Below are positions 1 through 7,975 of a stretch of 64,000 nt of DNA, piece by piece (positions within the stretch are counted from its first letter, which is position 1; each line of letters begins with the position of its first letter). The translations under genes were made by a program, and so were the position numbers. This stretch comes from Streptomyces sp. TRM49041 (GTDB taxonomy: Bacteria > Actinomycetota > Actinomycetes > Streptomycetales > Streptomycetaceae). The stretch is from positions 224,429 through 288,428 of the forward strand of contig NZ_VSRY01000173.1 in assembly GCF_008271805.1 (NCBI RefSeq), written 5' to 3'. The notes beneath the pieces were generated by a model, which did not search any database, was not told the DNA's origin, and worked only from the letters and a program-made list of their open reading frames with translations.

Positions 1-808
1 GCCGCGCGGCGGCGCGGCGGCGCGCGGCGGCACCCGCGGTGACCGGCCGGCCCTCCGCCGCGTGGCGCCAGGGCTCGGTCCAGAACGCCGAACCGGGGGC
101 GAGCTCCTGCCATGCGGACGCGTCGACCTCGGCCCGCTGGATCACATCGCCCTGCACCGTGGCGCGTACGGTCAGCCCGGCGGGCCAGTCGGTAAGCAGC
201 GGCCCGAGGGAGAGGTGCAGCCGGTCGAGGGTGAGCCCGTCCCGGTCGTCCCCCGTCCCGGCCATCGGCCGCCCGGCGGGAGCTTCCGTCTCACCGCCGT
301 CGCCGTGGTGGTCGTGGGGCCCGCCGTGCCCGTGCCCGTCGTGCCCTCCGCGCTCGCCGTGCCCGTGGTCCCCATGTCCTTCGCGGCCTTCATGGCCGCC
401 GTGCCCCGTCCGACGGTCCTCGTCATCGGTCTCGTGCCCGCCCGCGTGCTCGGGGTCGTCGTCCTGCCCAACGGCCCGCGCCGCCGCCCGCTGCCCCGAC
501 AGGTCGGCGAGCCGTTCGCGGGCCGCAGCGAGGGCCGGACGTACCTGCTCCGGTGTGCCGGCGCGTACGACGGCCCGGGGCGCCGGGGTGTCCCTTACGA
601 GCCGGTCGACCGGCTCGCGCAGCGCCCGCACCTCGGGCCCGGCGACGAGCACGACATCGGCGTCGGCAGGGGTCAGGGCCACCGGCAGGCCACGTACCCG
701 AAGATCCCGCTCGGCCGCGAGCCGCACCTCCGTCCCGCCGGGCATCTCGACCAGCAGGACATGCGGACGGGCGGCCGCGGCACGCAGGAGCACGGCGGTC
801 AGGTCCAT
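1..808 (-). CDS. NuoB/NuoD-like protein with histidine-rich linker (partial, runs off window)
   Basis: The reading frame starts at an ATG at 808 that overlaps the stop of nuoA and stays open to the window edge (269 codons seen). Residues 1-95 resemble the NuoB fold, with a hydrophobic strand (HVLLVEMP) and the ADVVLVAGPEVRAL segment that matches the ADVLIVAG-type strand of NuoB, but no cysteine is present, so it cannot bind the N2 cluster. Residues about 115-175 are a His/Gly/Asp/Glu-rich linker. Residues about 190-230 (LHLSLGPLLTDWPAGL) resemble the N-terminal part of NuoD-like subunits. Translational coupling to nuoA supports a role as a subunit of an alternative complex I. The NuoB and NuoD resemblance is by eye only. 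The C-terminus lies outside the window. Confidence 0.6.
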   Translation of the reverse strand, partial: MDLTAVLLRAAAARPHVLLVEMPGGTEVRLAAERDLRVRGLPVALTPADADVVLVAGPEVRALREPVDRLVRDTPAPRAVVRAGTPEQVRPALAAARERLADLSGQRAAARAVGQDDDPEHAGGHETDDEDRRTGHGGHEGREGHGDHGHGERGGHDGHGHGGPHDHHGDGGETEAPAGRPMAGTGDDRDGLTLDRLHLSLGPLLTDWPAGLTVRATVQGDVIQRAEVDASAWQELAPGSAFWTEPWRHAAEGRPVTAGAAARRRAAAR

Positions 809-1152
809 CGCAGGGCGCCCTCCCGCCAGGCGTAGACCACACCCGCCACCAGCACGGCCAGGAAGACGAACATCTCGACGACCGCGCTCGTACCCATGGC
901 GGAGATGACCCGCGTCCACGGATACATGAAGACCATTTCCATGTCGAAGGCGAGGAACAGCATCGTCACCGGATACCAGCGGACATGGAAACGGCTCACC
1001 GCGTGCTCCGCCGGTTCGAGTCCGGAGCCGAAGGGCTGGGCGGCGAGCGGCTCGTGGACCACCCGTACCCTGGCGGCGAGTCCGTGAAGGAGGCCGACAC
1101 CGAGGAGCGCGACGCCGAGCAGGGCGAGCGCCGCGGTGAAGCCGTCCACCAC
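799..1152 (-). CDS. nuoA: NADH-quinone oxidoreductase subunit A (NuoA-like)
   Basis: Small membrane subunit of a complex I-type enzyme, with three predicted membrane helices (after the start, around VTMLFLAFDMEMVFMYPW, and near the C-terminus). The FD-x-E-x-x-F-x-x-PW signature of NuoA/ND3 is present as FDMEMVFMYPW. The conserved YECG cysteine loop is altered to PFGSG, as expected for a divergent second complex. I chose GTG at 1152, which has an AAGGGGGG ribosome site; an ATG at 1194 would add a charged tail. The stop overlaps the start of the next gene, indicating an operon running off the left edge. Confidence 0.8.
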   Translation of the reverse strand: MVDGFTAALALLGVALLGVGLLHGLAARVRVVHEPLAAQPFGSGLEPAEHAVSRFHVRWYPVTMLFLAFDMEMVFMYPWTRVISAMGTSAVVEMFVFLAVLVAGVVYAWREGALRWT

Positions 1153-1230
1153 CTGGCCCCCCTTCTTCGGCTGCCCGCGCCCATCGTGGTCCACCCGGGC
1201 TGTGTCCCCCGTGGACGCCGGGCCGGTGCG

Positions 1231-1800
1231 TCATCCGGACGGCGGACGCCTCGATGCCGCTCCGTCGTCCCGGCCGCCATGTCGTGACGGTCGGGGCGGA
1301 GCGCATGACGCGGATGCGGGTCGGCGAGCCGAGCTCCAGGAGGGTGGTGAAGTGGCCGACGCGGTCCAGGGCCCCAGGCGCCGATGTGCGTGCGCGGGAC
1401 GCCGAGCCGGTCCGCGCGGGTGTCGCCGACGAGGCAGCGCATCACGGCGCCGACGACGGGGTCGAGGAACGTGCCGGGGAACGACCTCCTCGTAGCGGTC
1501 GAAGAGCCGACGGGGCGGGGCCCAGGATCGCTGGCCCGGTGCGAGGGCCGTCGGGTATGCCCGCACGCAGCGCTACATGCGCGGTGGGGGCGCCGCGCCA
1601 CCGCGACTTCCAACTGGTCGGCCACCGGTGCGAGATGCGAGTCGGCGGCGACGAGCCGCTCGGCCTCCGCACCGACGAAACCTTCCGGTACGTCGTGGAC
1701 ACGCGCAGTCGTGCGTCGCACGCTTCCCTCGTACCCACCCGGTCCACGGACGAGGGTGACCGAAGACGATCTGGCGGGCCGGGCGAACTCCGCCGTCAAC
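1231..1800 (-). pseudogene. Frameshifted gene remnant of unknown family
   Basis: Between nuoA and the small peptide gene no frame is intact. Protein-like text passes through three minus-strand frames: EAERLVAADSHLAPVADQL near 1640-1690, APPRRLFDRYEEVV near 1500-1540, then GTFLDPVVGAVMRCLVGDTR near 1420-1480 and LDRVGHFTTLLELG near 1330-1370. This pattern suggests one gene broken by at least two indels. I do not recognise the family. It could instead be chance coding-like sequence in GC-rich DNA. Confidence 0.35.
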
Positions 1801-1880
1801 CGCGGAACTTGCGGCGCACCCGGGGGCCTGCCAGGGCACGAAAGTGGGGGCGCCCCATGGTGGCCGCCCCCTAGGGTTTC

Positions 1881-2096
1881 CTACGTCGGGAGGCACGCGC
1901 CGTCGGTCGTGTCCAGAAGTGAGGCACTGAGGTCGGCCGCCGACAGTGCGGCGCGGTTGTCGTCGGGATGTTCCACGGCGCTCGAAGTGCTGCTGAGCGC
2001 CATCACCATGGCCGCTGCGCCGGCGATCGGCAGCACGGCGTACGTCGCCCTGCGGCCGCGGCCGACGGGGCGGCGTTGTGTTTGATCTATGAACAT
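1881..2096 (-). CDS. Small putative secreted or membrane peptide downstream of SARP regulator
   Basis: 71 residues. A basic N-terminus (QRRPVGRGRR) is followed by a hydrophobic segment (YAVLPIAGAAAMVMAL) and a polar tail ending GACLPT with the only cysteine. It has the make-up of a signal peptide or single-span protein with a mature part of about 40 residues. It lies 37 bases after the stop of the SARP/NB-ARC gene on the same strand, so it is probably co-transcribed. In S. coelicolor the afsR gene is followed by the small afsS gene, but this peptide does not look like AfsS. Function unknown; a signal peptide for the regulator is an inference only. Confidence 0.6.
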   Translation of the reverse strand: MFIDQTQRRPVGRGRRATYAVLPIAGAAAMVMALSSTSSAVEHPDDNRAALSAADLSASLLDTTDGACLPT

Positions 2097-2133
2097 GGGC
2101 CTTGAATATCAGGTTTTCGGCCACCCGGATCGG

Positions 2134-5100
2134 TTACTCCGATAACTGATCGACTTCGGTTATCCGGACCCTGATCCGCCCCGCCGCCCCCGCGTCCAAC
2201 GCCTCCAACAGCGTACACGCGTGCTGCCACAACTCCCGTGCCTCCGCCCGGCGGCCCGTCGCCACGTAGACCTCGGCCAGGCAGTCCTCCGCGCGGGCCT
2301 CCTCCTCCGGGGAGTGGATGCGCCGGGCCGCGGCGACGGCCGTGGTGAGGTGCAGTACGGCCTCGCGTGTGTTGCCGCGAGCGAACTCCGCGCCGCCCAG
2401 CAGGCGTTGCGCCCGGACCTCCTCCAGGGCCGCGCCGATGCCGCGGGACAGGGCCAGGGCCTGCTGGAAACAGGCCACGGCCCGTTCCGTCTCGGCCATC
2501 GCCTGGTGCGCCATCCCCAGGCCGGCCGACGTGATCGCCTCGCTCTTGCGGTCGCCCAGCTCCTGAAACACCGGCAGGGCCCGCCGGTACATCGTGATGG
2601 CCTTGCGCGGGTTCCCGGAGCCTGCGAGGACCTCCGCCAGGTTGATCTGCAGGGTCGCCCGGTCCAGGCGGCTGCCCGTCCGTTCCGCGATCCGCAGCCC
2701 GCTCTCCAGGGTCCGGCGGGCCAGCACGGGATTTCCCATGTGCATATGGAGGTTCCCGAGGTTGTTGAGCGTCTTGGCCAGCAGCCGCTCGTCCTGGGCG
2801 TCCCGGAAACCCCGGATCGCATGGCGGAAATGCCGCAGCGCCTCGTCGTGCAGCCCGAGATACATCAGGGAGATCGCGATGTGGTTCTGGCAGCGGGCCT
2901 GCCGCCAGCCGTCCCCGGACGGCGCGCACAGGTCCAGCGCTCTCCGGTGGAAGCCCAGCGCGGGCTGGTTGCGGCCCATGTGCCACTGGAGGACGCCCAG
3001 TTCGCGCAGCGCCTCGGCCTGGGCGTCCGTGTCGGCGGTGGCCTCCGCCAGTCTCAGGGCCTCCCGGGCCCGGGCCTCCGCCTCGCCGTAGTCGCCGGTC
3101 GCCGCGTGCGCCGTCGTCAGGTCCAGGAGGGAGCGGCACAGGGCGGCGTCACGCCCCGTACGGCGCCAGTGTCCGGCCGCAGCGCCGTGCATGCGTACCG
3201 CGTCCGTCCAGTGGCACTCGCCGTACAGGAAGCCCGCCAGGACGTGGCTGAGGAGCGCGGCCCGGTCGCCGGAGCCGCGCAGGCGGGCGTGCCGCTCCGC
3301 GCTCACCAGGTTGGACCGCTCGGTCCGGAACCAGGACAGCGCCTCCTCCTCGCGGGTGACCGGCACCCCCGGCCCACCGGGGAGGTCCTGTGACGGCTCC
3401 CCGGGGATCCGGATACGCCTCGGGTACAGCACCCGGTCGCAGCCGGCCGCCGTCCGCAGGTAGAAGCCGGTCAGCCGGTCCACCGCCGCGTCCCGCTGGT
3501 CCTCGCTCTCCGTCGCCGCGCACAGCACGCGCGCGTACTCGCCCAGCAGGTCGTGGAAGCGGAATCGGTGCGGGGCCGGCTCCTGGAGCAGATGGCACTG
3601 GAGGAGGCTCTCCAGCACCCGCTCGGTCTCGTCCACCGGCCTGCCGCACAGCGCGGCCGCCGCGTGCGGCCCGAGCTCCGGGCCCACATGCAGGCTCAGC
3701 ATCCGGAACGTCGTCCGCTGCTCCGCCGTGAGGGCCTGGTACGACATCTCGAAGGCCCGCCCGATCTCCGAGTAGCCGTCCCGGATCTCGCCCAGCCGGC
3801 CCGTCGTACGCGTCAACCGCTCGCGAAGGACGGCCAGATCCCAGGAGGGGTGCGTGTTGAGGCGGTTGGCCGCGATCTCGATGGCCAGGGGCAGGTGGCC
3901 GCACAACTCGACGATCCGGGCGATCTCCGCCTCGTCGCCGCCGCCCCGGTCCGCCCCCGCCACCTCCCGGAACAGCGCGATCGCGTCCCGCGGCGGCAGC
4001 ACGTCCAGCGGCAGCGTCCGGCTCTGCGGCAGACCGACCAGGCTGCGGCGGCTGGTGACGATGGTGAAGCACTCCGCGCAGGCACCCGGCAGCAGCGGGC
4101 GCACCTGATCGGGCCCCGCCGCGTCGTCCAGCACGATCAGCACCCGCCGCTGCCCCAGCGCCCGCCGCCACAGCGCGGCGCGCTCCTCCACGTCCGTGGG
4201 GATGGACTGCGGCGGGACGTCGAGGAGGCGCAGCAGCGTGGCGAGCGCCGCGCCCGCCGTCAGCGGTTCCTGACCCTGGGCGTGCGCCCGTAGGTTGAGG
4301 TACAGCTGGCCGTCCGGAAACCGGTCGGCGTATGCGTGCGCCGCCCGCACGGCCAGTGCGGTCTTGCCGACCCCCGCCATGCCGGAGATGGACTCCAGGG
4401 CGATCGTCGAGCCGTACGCCCCGGCCGTGTCGATGGCCGCCAGGATGCGCCGCATCTCGTCCTGCCGCCCGATGAGCGGCGCCTGCGACGGCAGCTGGCC
4501 GCGCAGGGCGTGGGGGCGAGGTCGGGGCGGCGGCTCCGCTCCCGAGGGCGCCCGGGAGTCGCCTGCGGGCCCGCCCGTCAGCTCCCGCACCGGTCCTCTG
4601 GCCAGAATGTGCCGGTGGATGCGGGTCAGTTCCTCGCCCGGCTCCGTACCGAAGTCGTCGCGCAGCGCCCTACGCAGAGCCTGGTGCGCCAGCAGGGCGT
4701 CGGCGTGGCGGCCCCCGCCGTAGAGCGCCACCATCAGCTGCCCGACGAGCGTCTCGTCGCCCCGGTACTCGTCCACGAGCAGCGACAGCTCCGCCGCGGC
4801 CTCCGCGAACCGGCCCAGGCGCAGGTCGATCGCGATCCGCGCGGCGGCGATCCCGCGCCTCCGCTCCCCGAGGCCCGCCCGGATCCGTTCCGCCCACACG
4901 CCCGGGAGACCTGCCAGCGCGTCTCCCTCCCAGAGCTGCTCGGCCCGGCGCATCAGCTCCGCCGCCCGCACGTCGTCGCCCTCCGCCGCGACCGTGCGCG
5001 CCCGGTCGGCCAGCCGCAGATACCGGTGCCAGTCGACCGCGTCCGGCTCCGCCCGCAGCGTGTAGGTGTGCGCGCGGTGGGTGAGCGACGCGACGGGGCC

Positions 5101-5343
5101 CTCCGGCCCGGCGGCCGAACGGAGCGCGCGGCGGATCCGGGAGACGTACGTGTGGACGTTCTCGCGTGCCTTGGCCGGGGGAGGGCCCGTGTCCCACAGC
5201 CTTTCGACGAGGGTGTCGAGCGCGACGGGACGGCCCACTTCCAGCGCCAGGGCGGCCAGCAGCAGCCGCTCCTTGTCCGAACCGAGACCGAGCCGGCGCT
5301 CGCGGAGACCGAGGCCGACCGGGCCGAGGATGTGGATGTCCAC
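2134..5343 (-). CDS. SARP-family transcriptional regulator with NB-ARC and TPR domains (AfsR type)
   Basis: About 1069 residues with the AfsR layout. Residues 1-95 form an OmpR-like winged helix (MDIHILGPVGLGL... GRPVALDTLVERLW). Residues 100-250 are a BTAD domain. Residues 290-560 are an NB-ARC ATPase with a Walker A (GMAGVGKTALAV), Walker B (RVLIVLDDA), the TSR motif and the GHLPLAIEI (GLPL) motif. The C-terminal 400 residues are TPR-like helical repeats. The family activates secondary-metabolite or developmental genes from direct repeats. I chose GTG at 5343, seven bases after GGAGG; the upstream frame extension to 5505 has no homology-like character. It is divergent from another STAND gene and is followed by a small secreted peptide gene. 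Confidence 0.9.
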   Translation of the reverse strand: MDIHILGPVGLGLRERRLGLGSDKERLLLAALALEVGRPVALDTLVERLWDTGPPPAKARENVHTYVSRIRRALRSAAGPEGPVASLTHRAHTYTLRAEPDAVDWHRYLRLADRARTVAAEGDDVRAAELMRRAEQLWEGDALAGLPGVWAERIRAGLGERRRGIAAARIAIDLRLGRFAEAAAELSLLVDEYRGDETLVGQLMVALYGGGRHADALLAHQALRRALRDDFGTEPGEELTRIHRHILARGPVRELTGGPAGDSRAPSGAEPPPRPRPHALRGQLPSQAPLIGRQDEMRRILAAIDTAGAYGSTIALESISGMAGVGKTALAVRAAHAYADRFPDGQLYLNLRAHAQGQEPLTAGAALATLLRLLDVPPQSIPTDVEERAALWRRALGQRRVLIVLDDAAGPDQVRPLLPGACAECFTIVTSRRSLVGLPQSRTLPLDVLPPRDAIALFREVAGADRGGGDEAEIARIVELCGHLPLAIEIAANRLNTHPSWDLAVLRERLTRTTGRLGEIRDGYSEIGRAFEMSYQALTAEQRTTFRMLSLHVGPELGPHAAAALCGRPVDETERVLESLLQCHLLQEPAPHRFRFHDLLGEYARVLCAATESEDQRDAAVDRLTGFYLRTAAGCDRVLYPRRIRIPGEPSQDLPGGPGVPVTREEEALSWFRTERSNLVSAERHARLRGSGDRAALLSHVLAGFLYGECHWTDAVRMHGAAAGHWRRTGRDAALCRSLLDLTTAHAATGDYGEAEARAREALRLAEATADTDAQAEALRELGVLQWHMGRNQPALGFHRRALDLCAPSGDGWRQARCQNHIAISLMYLGLHDEALRHFRHAIRGFRDAQDERLLAKTLNNLGNLHMHMGNPVLARRTLESGLRIAERTGSRLDRATLQINLAEVLAGSGNPRKAITMYRRALPVFQELGDRKSEAITSAGLGMAHQAMAETERAVACFQQALALSRGIGAALEEVRAQRLLGGAEFARGNTREAVLHLTTAVAAARRIHSPEEEARAEDCLAEVYVATGRRAEARELWQHACTLLEALDAGAAGRIRVRITEVDQLSE

Positions 5344-5503
5344 CAGTGTTCCTCCCGCCGGCTCGCGGTGTGGACTGCACAGGATGTCACCGGACCGGAG
5401 GCCGGACCAGAGCGTGTGGGGCGAATTACCGGCGGATTCCCGTCCCTTACGCGCGGGCACCGACGGGTAGGGGAGGAGCGGGGAACTGACCACTGGGGGC
5501 GGC
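5344..5503. promoter_or_regulatory. Divergent promoter region between SARP and STAND genes
   Basis: 160 bases separate the GTG start of the SARP gene from the start of the STAND gene on the other strand, so both promoters must lie here. I could not assign -10/-35 boxes with confidence. SARP proteins usually bind direct repeats near -35 boxes, which would allow autoregulation together with control of the neighbour. Confidence 0.4.
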
Positions 5504-7756
5504 ATGACGGATCAGAACAGCCACCTGGGCCACACCGGTAGAACCGGCCACAGCGGCGGCCGTACACACCATGTCAACGAGATCGGCGGCTCCGCCACCC
5601 TCCACGGCGTCACCGTGCAGGCCCATGCCGTCCACGGCGGCATCCACACGCACATCCAGCGCGCCCCGAGCGTGCCCGTGCCCCGCCAACTGCTGCCCGT
5701 GTCACCGCACTTCACCGACCGGGAGAGCGACCTGGCGGCCCTGGACACGCTGGCCGGCGCTCCGGCCCGCCGACCTGCCGGTCCCGGCGGTCCGGGCGGT
5801 CCTGGCGGCCCCGGCGGCCCCGGCGGCCCCGGTGGGCCCGGTGCCTCGGGCATCGGCCCGCCCCGGCTGGTCGTCGTCACCGGGCCCGCCGGGGTCGGCA
5901 AGACGGCGCTCGTCACCCGCTGGCTGCACCGGACCGGCGCCGCCTACCCCGACGGGCACCTCTACGCCGATCTGCGCGGCCACACCCTCCAGGACGCGGT
6001 GCCGCCGGGCGAGATACTCGGCCGGTTCCTGCGGGCGATCCACCCCGGGCCGGTACCCGCCGACACCGCCGAGATGACCGCGCTGTGGCGCTCCCTCACC
6101 GCGGGGCTGCGGCTCGCCGTCATGCTCGACAACGTCTGCACCGCCGCCCAGGCCAGACCCCTCCTGCCCGGTTCGGGTCAGAGCCTGGTCGCCGTCACCA
6201 GCCGCCGCCGGCTCACCGGGCTGCGGATCGACGGCGCGCTCTTCCACCCCCTGGGCCTCATGCCGCACGACGCGGCCGAGGAACTCCTCGTACGGGGCAT
6301 CGGCCGCGCCCGGGCCGACGGCGAACCCGGCGCCGCCCGGCGTGTCGTGAGGCTGTGCGCCGGGCTGCCCCTCGCCGTCTGCGTGGCCTCGGCCCGCCTG
6401 GCGGCCCGCCCCCGCCAGCCCGTCAGCGACCTGGCCGACGCGCTGGCCCGGGACCAGAACCGGCTCGCCGTCCTGTCCGTGGAAGGAGCACCCGCCGTGC
6501 GCAGCGCCCTCGACGCCTCCTACGGCGCACTCACCGCCCCGGCTGCCCGCCTCTACCGTCTCCTGGGGACCGTCCCCCTACCCGCTTTCGAGACACGAAG
6601 CGCGGCCGCCGCCGCGGCGCTCACACTCGACGAGGCGGGCGGACTCCTCGACGGGCTCGTGGAGGCGAACCTCATCGAGGACACCGGCCCCGACCGTTAC
6701 CGGTTCCACGACTTGACGAGGCTCCACGCGCGCGAATGCGGCCTCGCCCACGAGCCGGACGAGACACGCACCGCCGCCCTCCGCCGCGTCTGCGACTGGT
6801 ACCTCGCCACGACGACCGAGGCCGAGAAGCTCATCACCCCCGCGCAGTTGACTTTGGACCGTGCCTACGAGTCCGGCCCGCCCGGACCGGAGCCGGTCTT
6901 CACGGACGAGGCGGATGCGCTGAGCTGGCTGAGCGACCACCAGGACGACCTGCGCGCGGTGCTCGGCGCCGCCGAGGGCCAGGGCTGGGACACGCTCGTC
7001 TGGCAGCTGGTCGACGCGATGTGGCCGCTCTTCCTCCGCCTGCGCGTGTACGACCTGTGGATCGCCGCCCACCGGACCGGCCTCGCCGCCGCGCGCCGCG
7101 CCGGGCACGCGGAGGCCGAGCGCCAGATGCTCAACTCCGGGGCGATCGGCCTGAGCGCGGCCGGGCAGCCGGACGACGCGATCTCCTGGTACGAGGACTC
7201 CCGTGCCGCCGCCGCCCGCGCGGGCGACCGCCGCGACGAGGGCCAGGCCCTGCACGGCATCGGCTCGGCCCACTTCCAGGCGGGGCGGCCCGACGAGGCC
7301 GCCGCGCACCTGGAGCGGGCCATCCACCTCTGGGAGGACGCCGGTTACCGGCGCGGTGTCGGGCTCGCCCGTACCGTGCTCGGCGAGATAGCCCTCGCCG
7401 TGGGTGACGCCCCGCACGCGGTGGCCAGGTTGGAGGAGGCCCGCGGAGTGCTGCTCGCGGTCCGGGACCCGCACGACGCGGCCCGCGCGCTCGCCCTCCT
7501 GGGGCGCGCGCGGACCCGCACCGGACAGTACGCGGCGGGCCTCGCACAACTCCGCCAGGCGTTACGGACGTTCGAGGAGTCGGGCGCCGTCCACTGGCAG
7601 GCCCGCACCCTGGAGATGCTCGGCCTCAGCGCACAGGAAGGCGGTGACACGGACATCGCGCGCGACGCCTACGCACGCGCCCACGCCCTCTTCACCGCCC
7701 TCAGTCCCGAGGACTCCCGCCGACTCGCCGACCGGCTGGCGGCACTCGGCCCGTGA
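5504..7756 (+). CDS. STAND/NB-ARC ATPase with TPR repeats and HGG-type N-terminus
   Basis: 750 residues. The N-terminal 50 residues are His/Gly-rich and hold the pattern NEIGGSATLHGVTVQAHAV followed by HGGIHTHI, an N-terminal signature I associate with actinobacterial STAND proteins. A Gly-Pro linker follows (about residues 90-112). The NB-ARC domain has Walker A GPAGVGKTALV (about residue 127), Walker B LAVMLDNV, the TSRRRLTGL motif and GLPLAV. The C-terminal 300 residues carry about five TPR-like repeats. It has no DNA-binding domain, unlike its divergent neighbour. STAND proteins oligomerise on sensing a ligand; the ligand and output here are unknown. GTG/ATG choice rests on the divergent layout. 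Confidence 0.85.
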   Translation: MTDQNSHLGHTGRTGHSGGRTHHVNEIGGSATLHGVTVQAHAVHGGIHTHIQRAPSVPVPRQLLPVSPHFTDRESDLAALDTLAGAPARRPAGPGGPGGPGGPGGPGGPGGPGASGIGPPRLVVVTGPAGVGKTALVTRWLHRTGAAYPDGHLYADLRGHTLQDAVPPGEILGRFLRAIHPGPVPADTAEMTALWRSLTAGLRLAVMLDNVCTAAQARPLLPGSGQSLVAVTSRRRLTGLRIDGALFHPLGLMPHDAAEELLVRGIGRARADGEPGAARRVVRLCAGLPLAVCVASARLAARPRQPVSDLADALARDQNRLAVLSVEGAPAVRSALDASYGALTAPAARLYRLLGTVPLPAFETRSAAAAAALTLDEAGGLLDGLVEANLIEDTGPDRYRFHDLTRLHARECGLAHEPDETRTAALRRVCDWYLATTTEAEKLITPAQLTLDRAYESGPPGPEPVFTDEADALSWLSDHQDDLRAVLGAAEGQGWDTLVWQLVDAMWPLFLRLRVYDLWIAAHRTGLAAARRAGHAEAERQMLNSGAIGLSAAGQPDDAISWYEDSRAAAARAGDRRDEGQALHGIGSAHFQAGRPDEAAAHLERAIHLWEDAGYRRGVGLARTVLGEIALAVGDAPHAVARLEEARGVLLAVRDPHDAARALALLGRARTRTGQYAAGLAQLRQALRTFEESGAVHWQARTLEMLGLSAQEGGDTDIARDAYARAHALFTALSPEDSRRLADRLAALGP
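5780..5841 (+). repeat. Tandem Gly-Gly-Pro coding repeat
   Basis: A run of 9-base units of the form GGCGGTCCT/GGCGGCCCC encodes a (GGP)n linker between the N-terminal motif and the NB-ARC domain. Such tracts are prone to slippage in units of three codons, so linker length may vary among strains without breaking the frame. Confidence 0.8.
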
Positions 7757-7975
7757 ACCGCCGACCGCAGCCTCCGCCTCCGCCAGCACCACCAAGGCGC
7801 ACCCGGGGTGGCGCCGCAGCAGCGCCCTCGCCTCCGCGAGGCCGCGCGGACGCCGGCAGTACAGGACGTCCGCGATCTCCCGCAGCCGCTCCTGCCCGGG
7901 GTCGTCGGCATCCACCACCAGCCAGTCGCCCGGCAGCCCCATCGCACCCGGCACGCGCCGTGCGACGCCGCTCAC
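7562..7975 (-). CDS. Small hypothetical protein coupled to the glycerophosphotransferase-like gene
   Basis: Its GTG start overlaps the TGA of the upstream gene (GTGA), a sign of coupled translation. The first 75 residues look like a real protein (GLPGDWLVVDADDPGQERL, then ADVLYCRRPRGLAEARALLRR and GCALVVLAEAEAAV). The last 60 residues are antisense to the TPR end of the STAND gene and look unlike protein, so the original end may have been lost where the two convergent genes met. Function unknown. Confidence 0.45.
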   Translation of the reverse strand: MSGVARRVPGAMGLPGDWLVVDADDPGQERLREIADVLYCRRPRGLAEARALLRRHPGCALVVLAEAEAAVGGSRAECRQPVGESAGVLGTEGGEEGVGACVGVARDVRVTAFLCAEAEHLQGAGLPVDGARLLERP

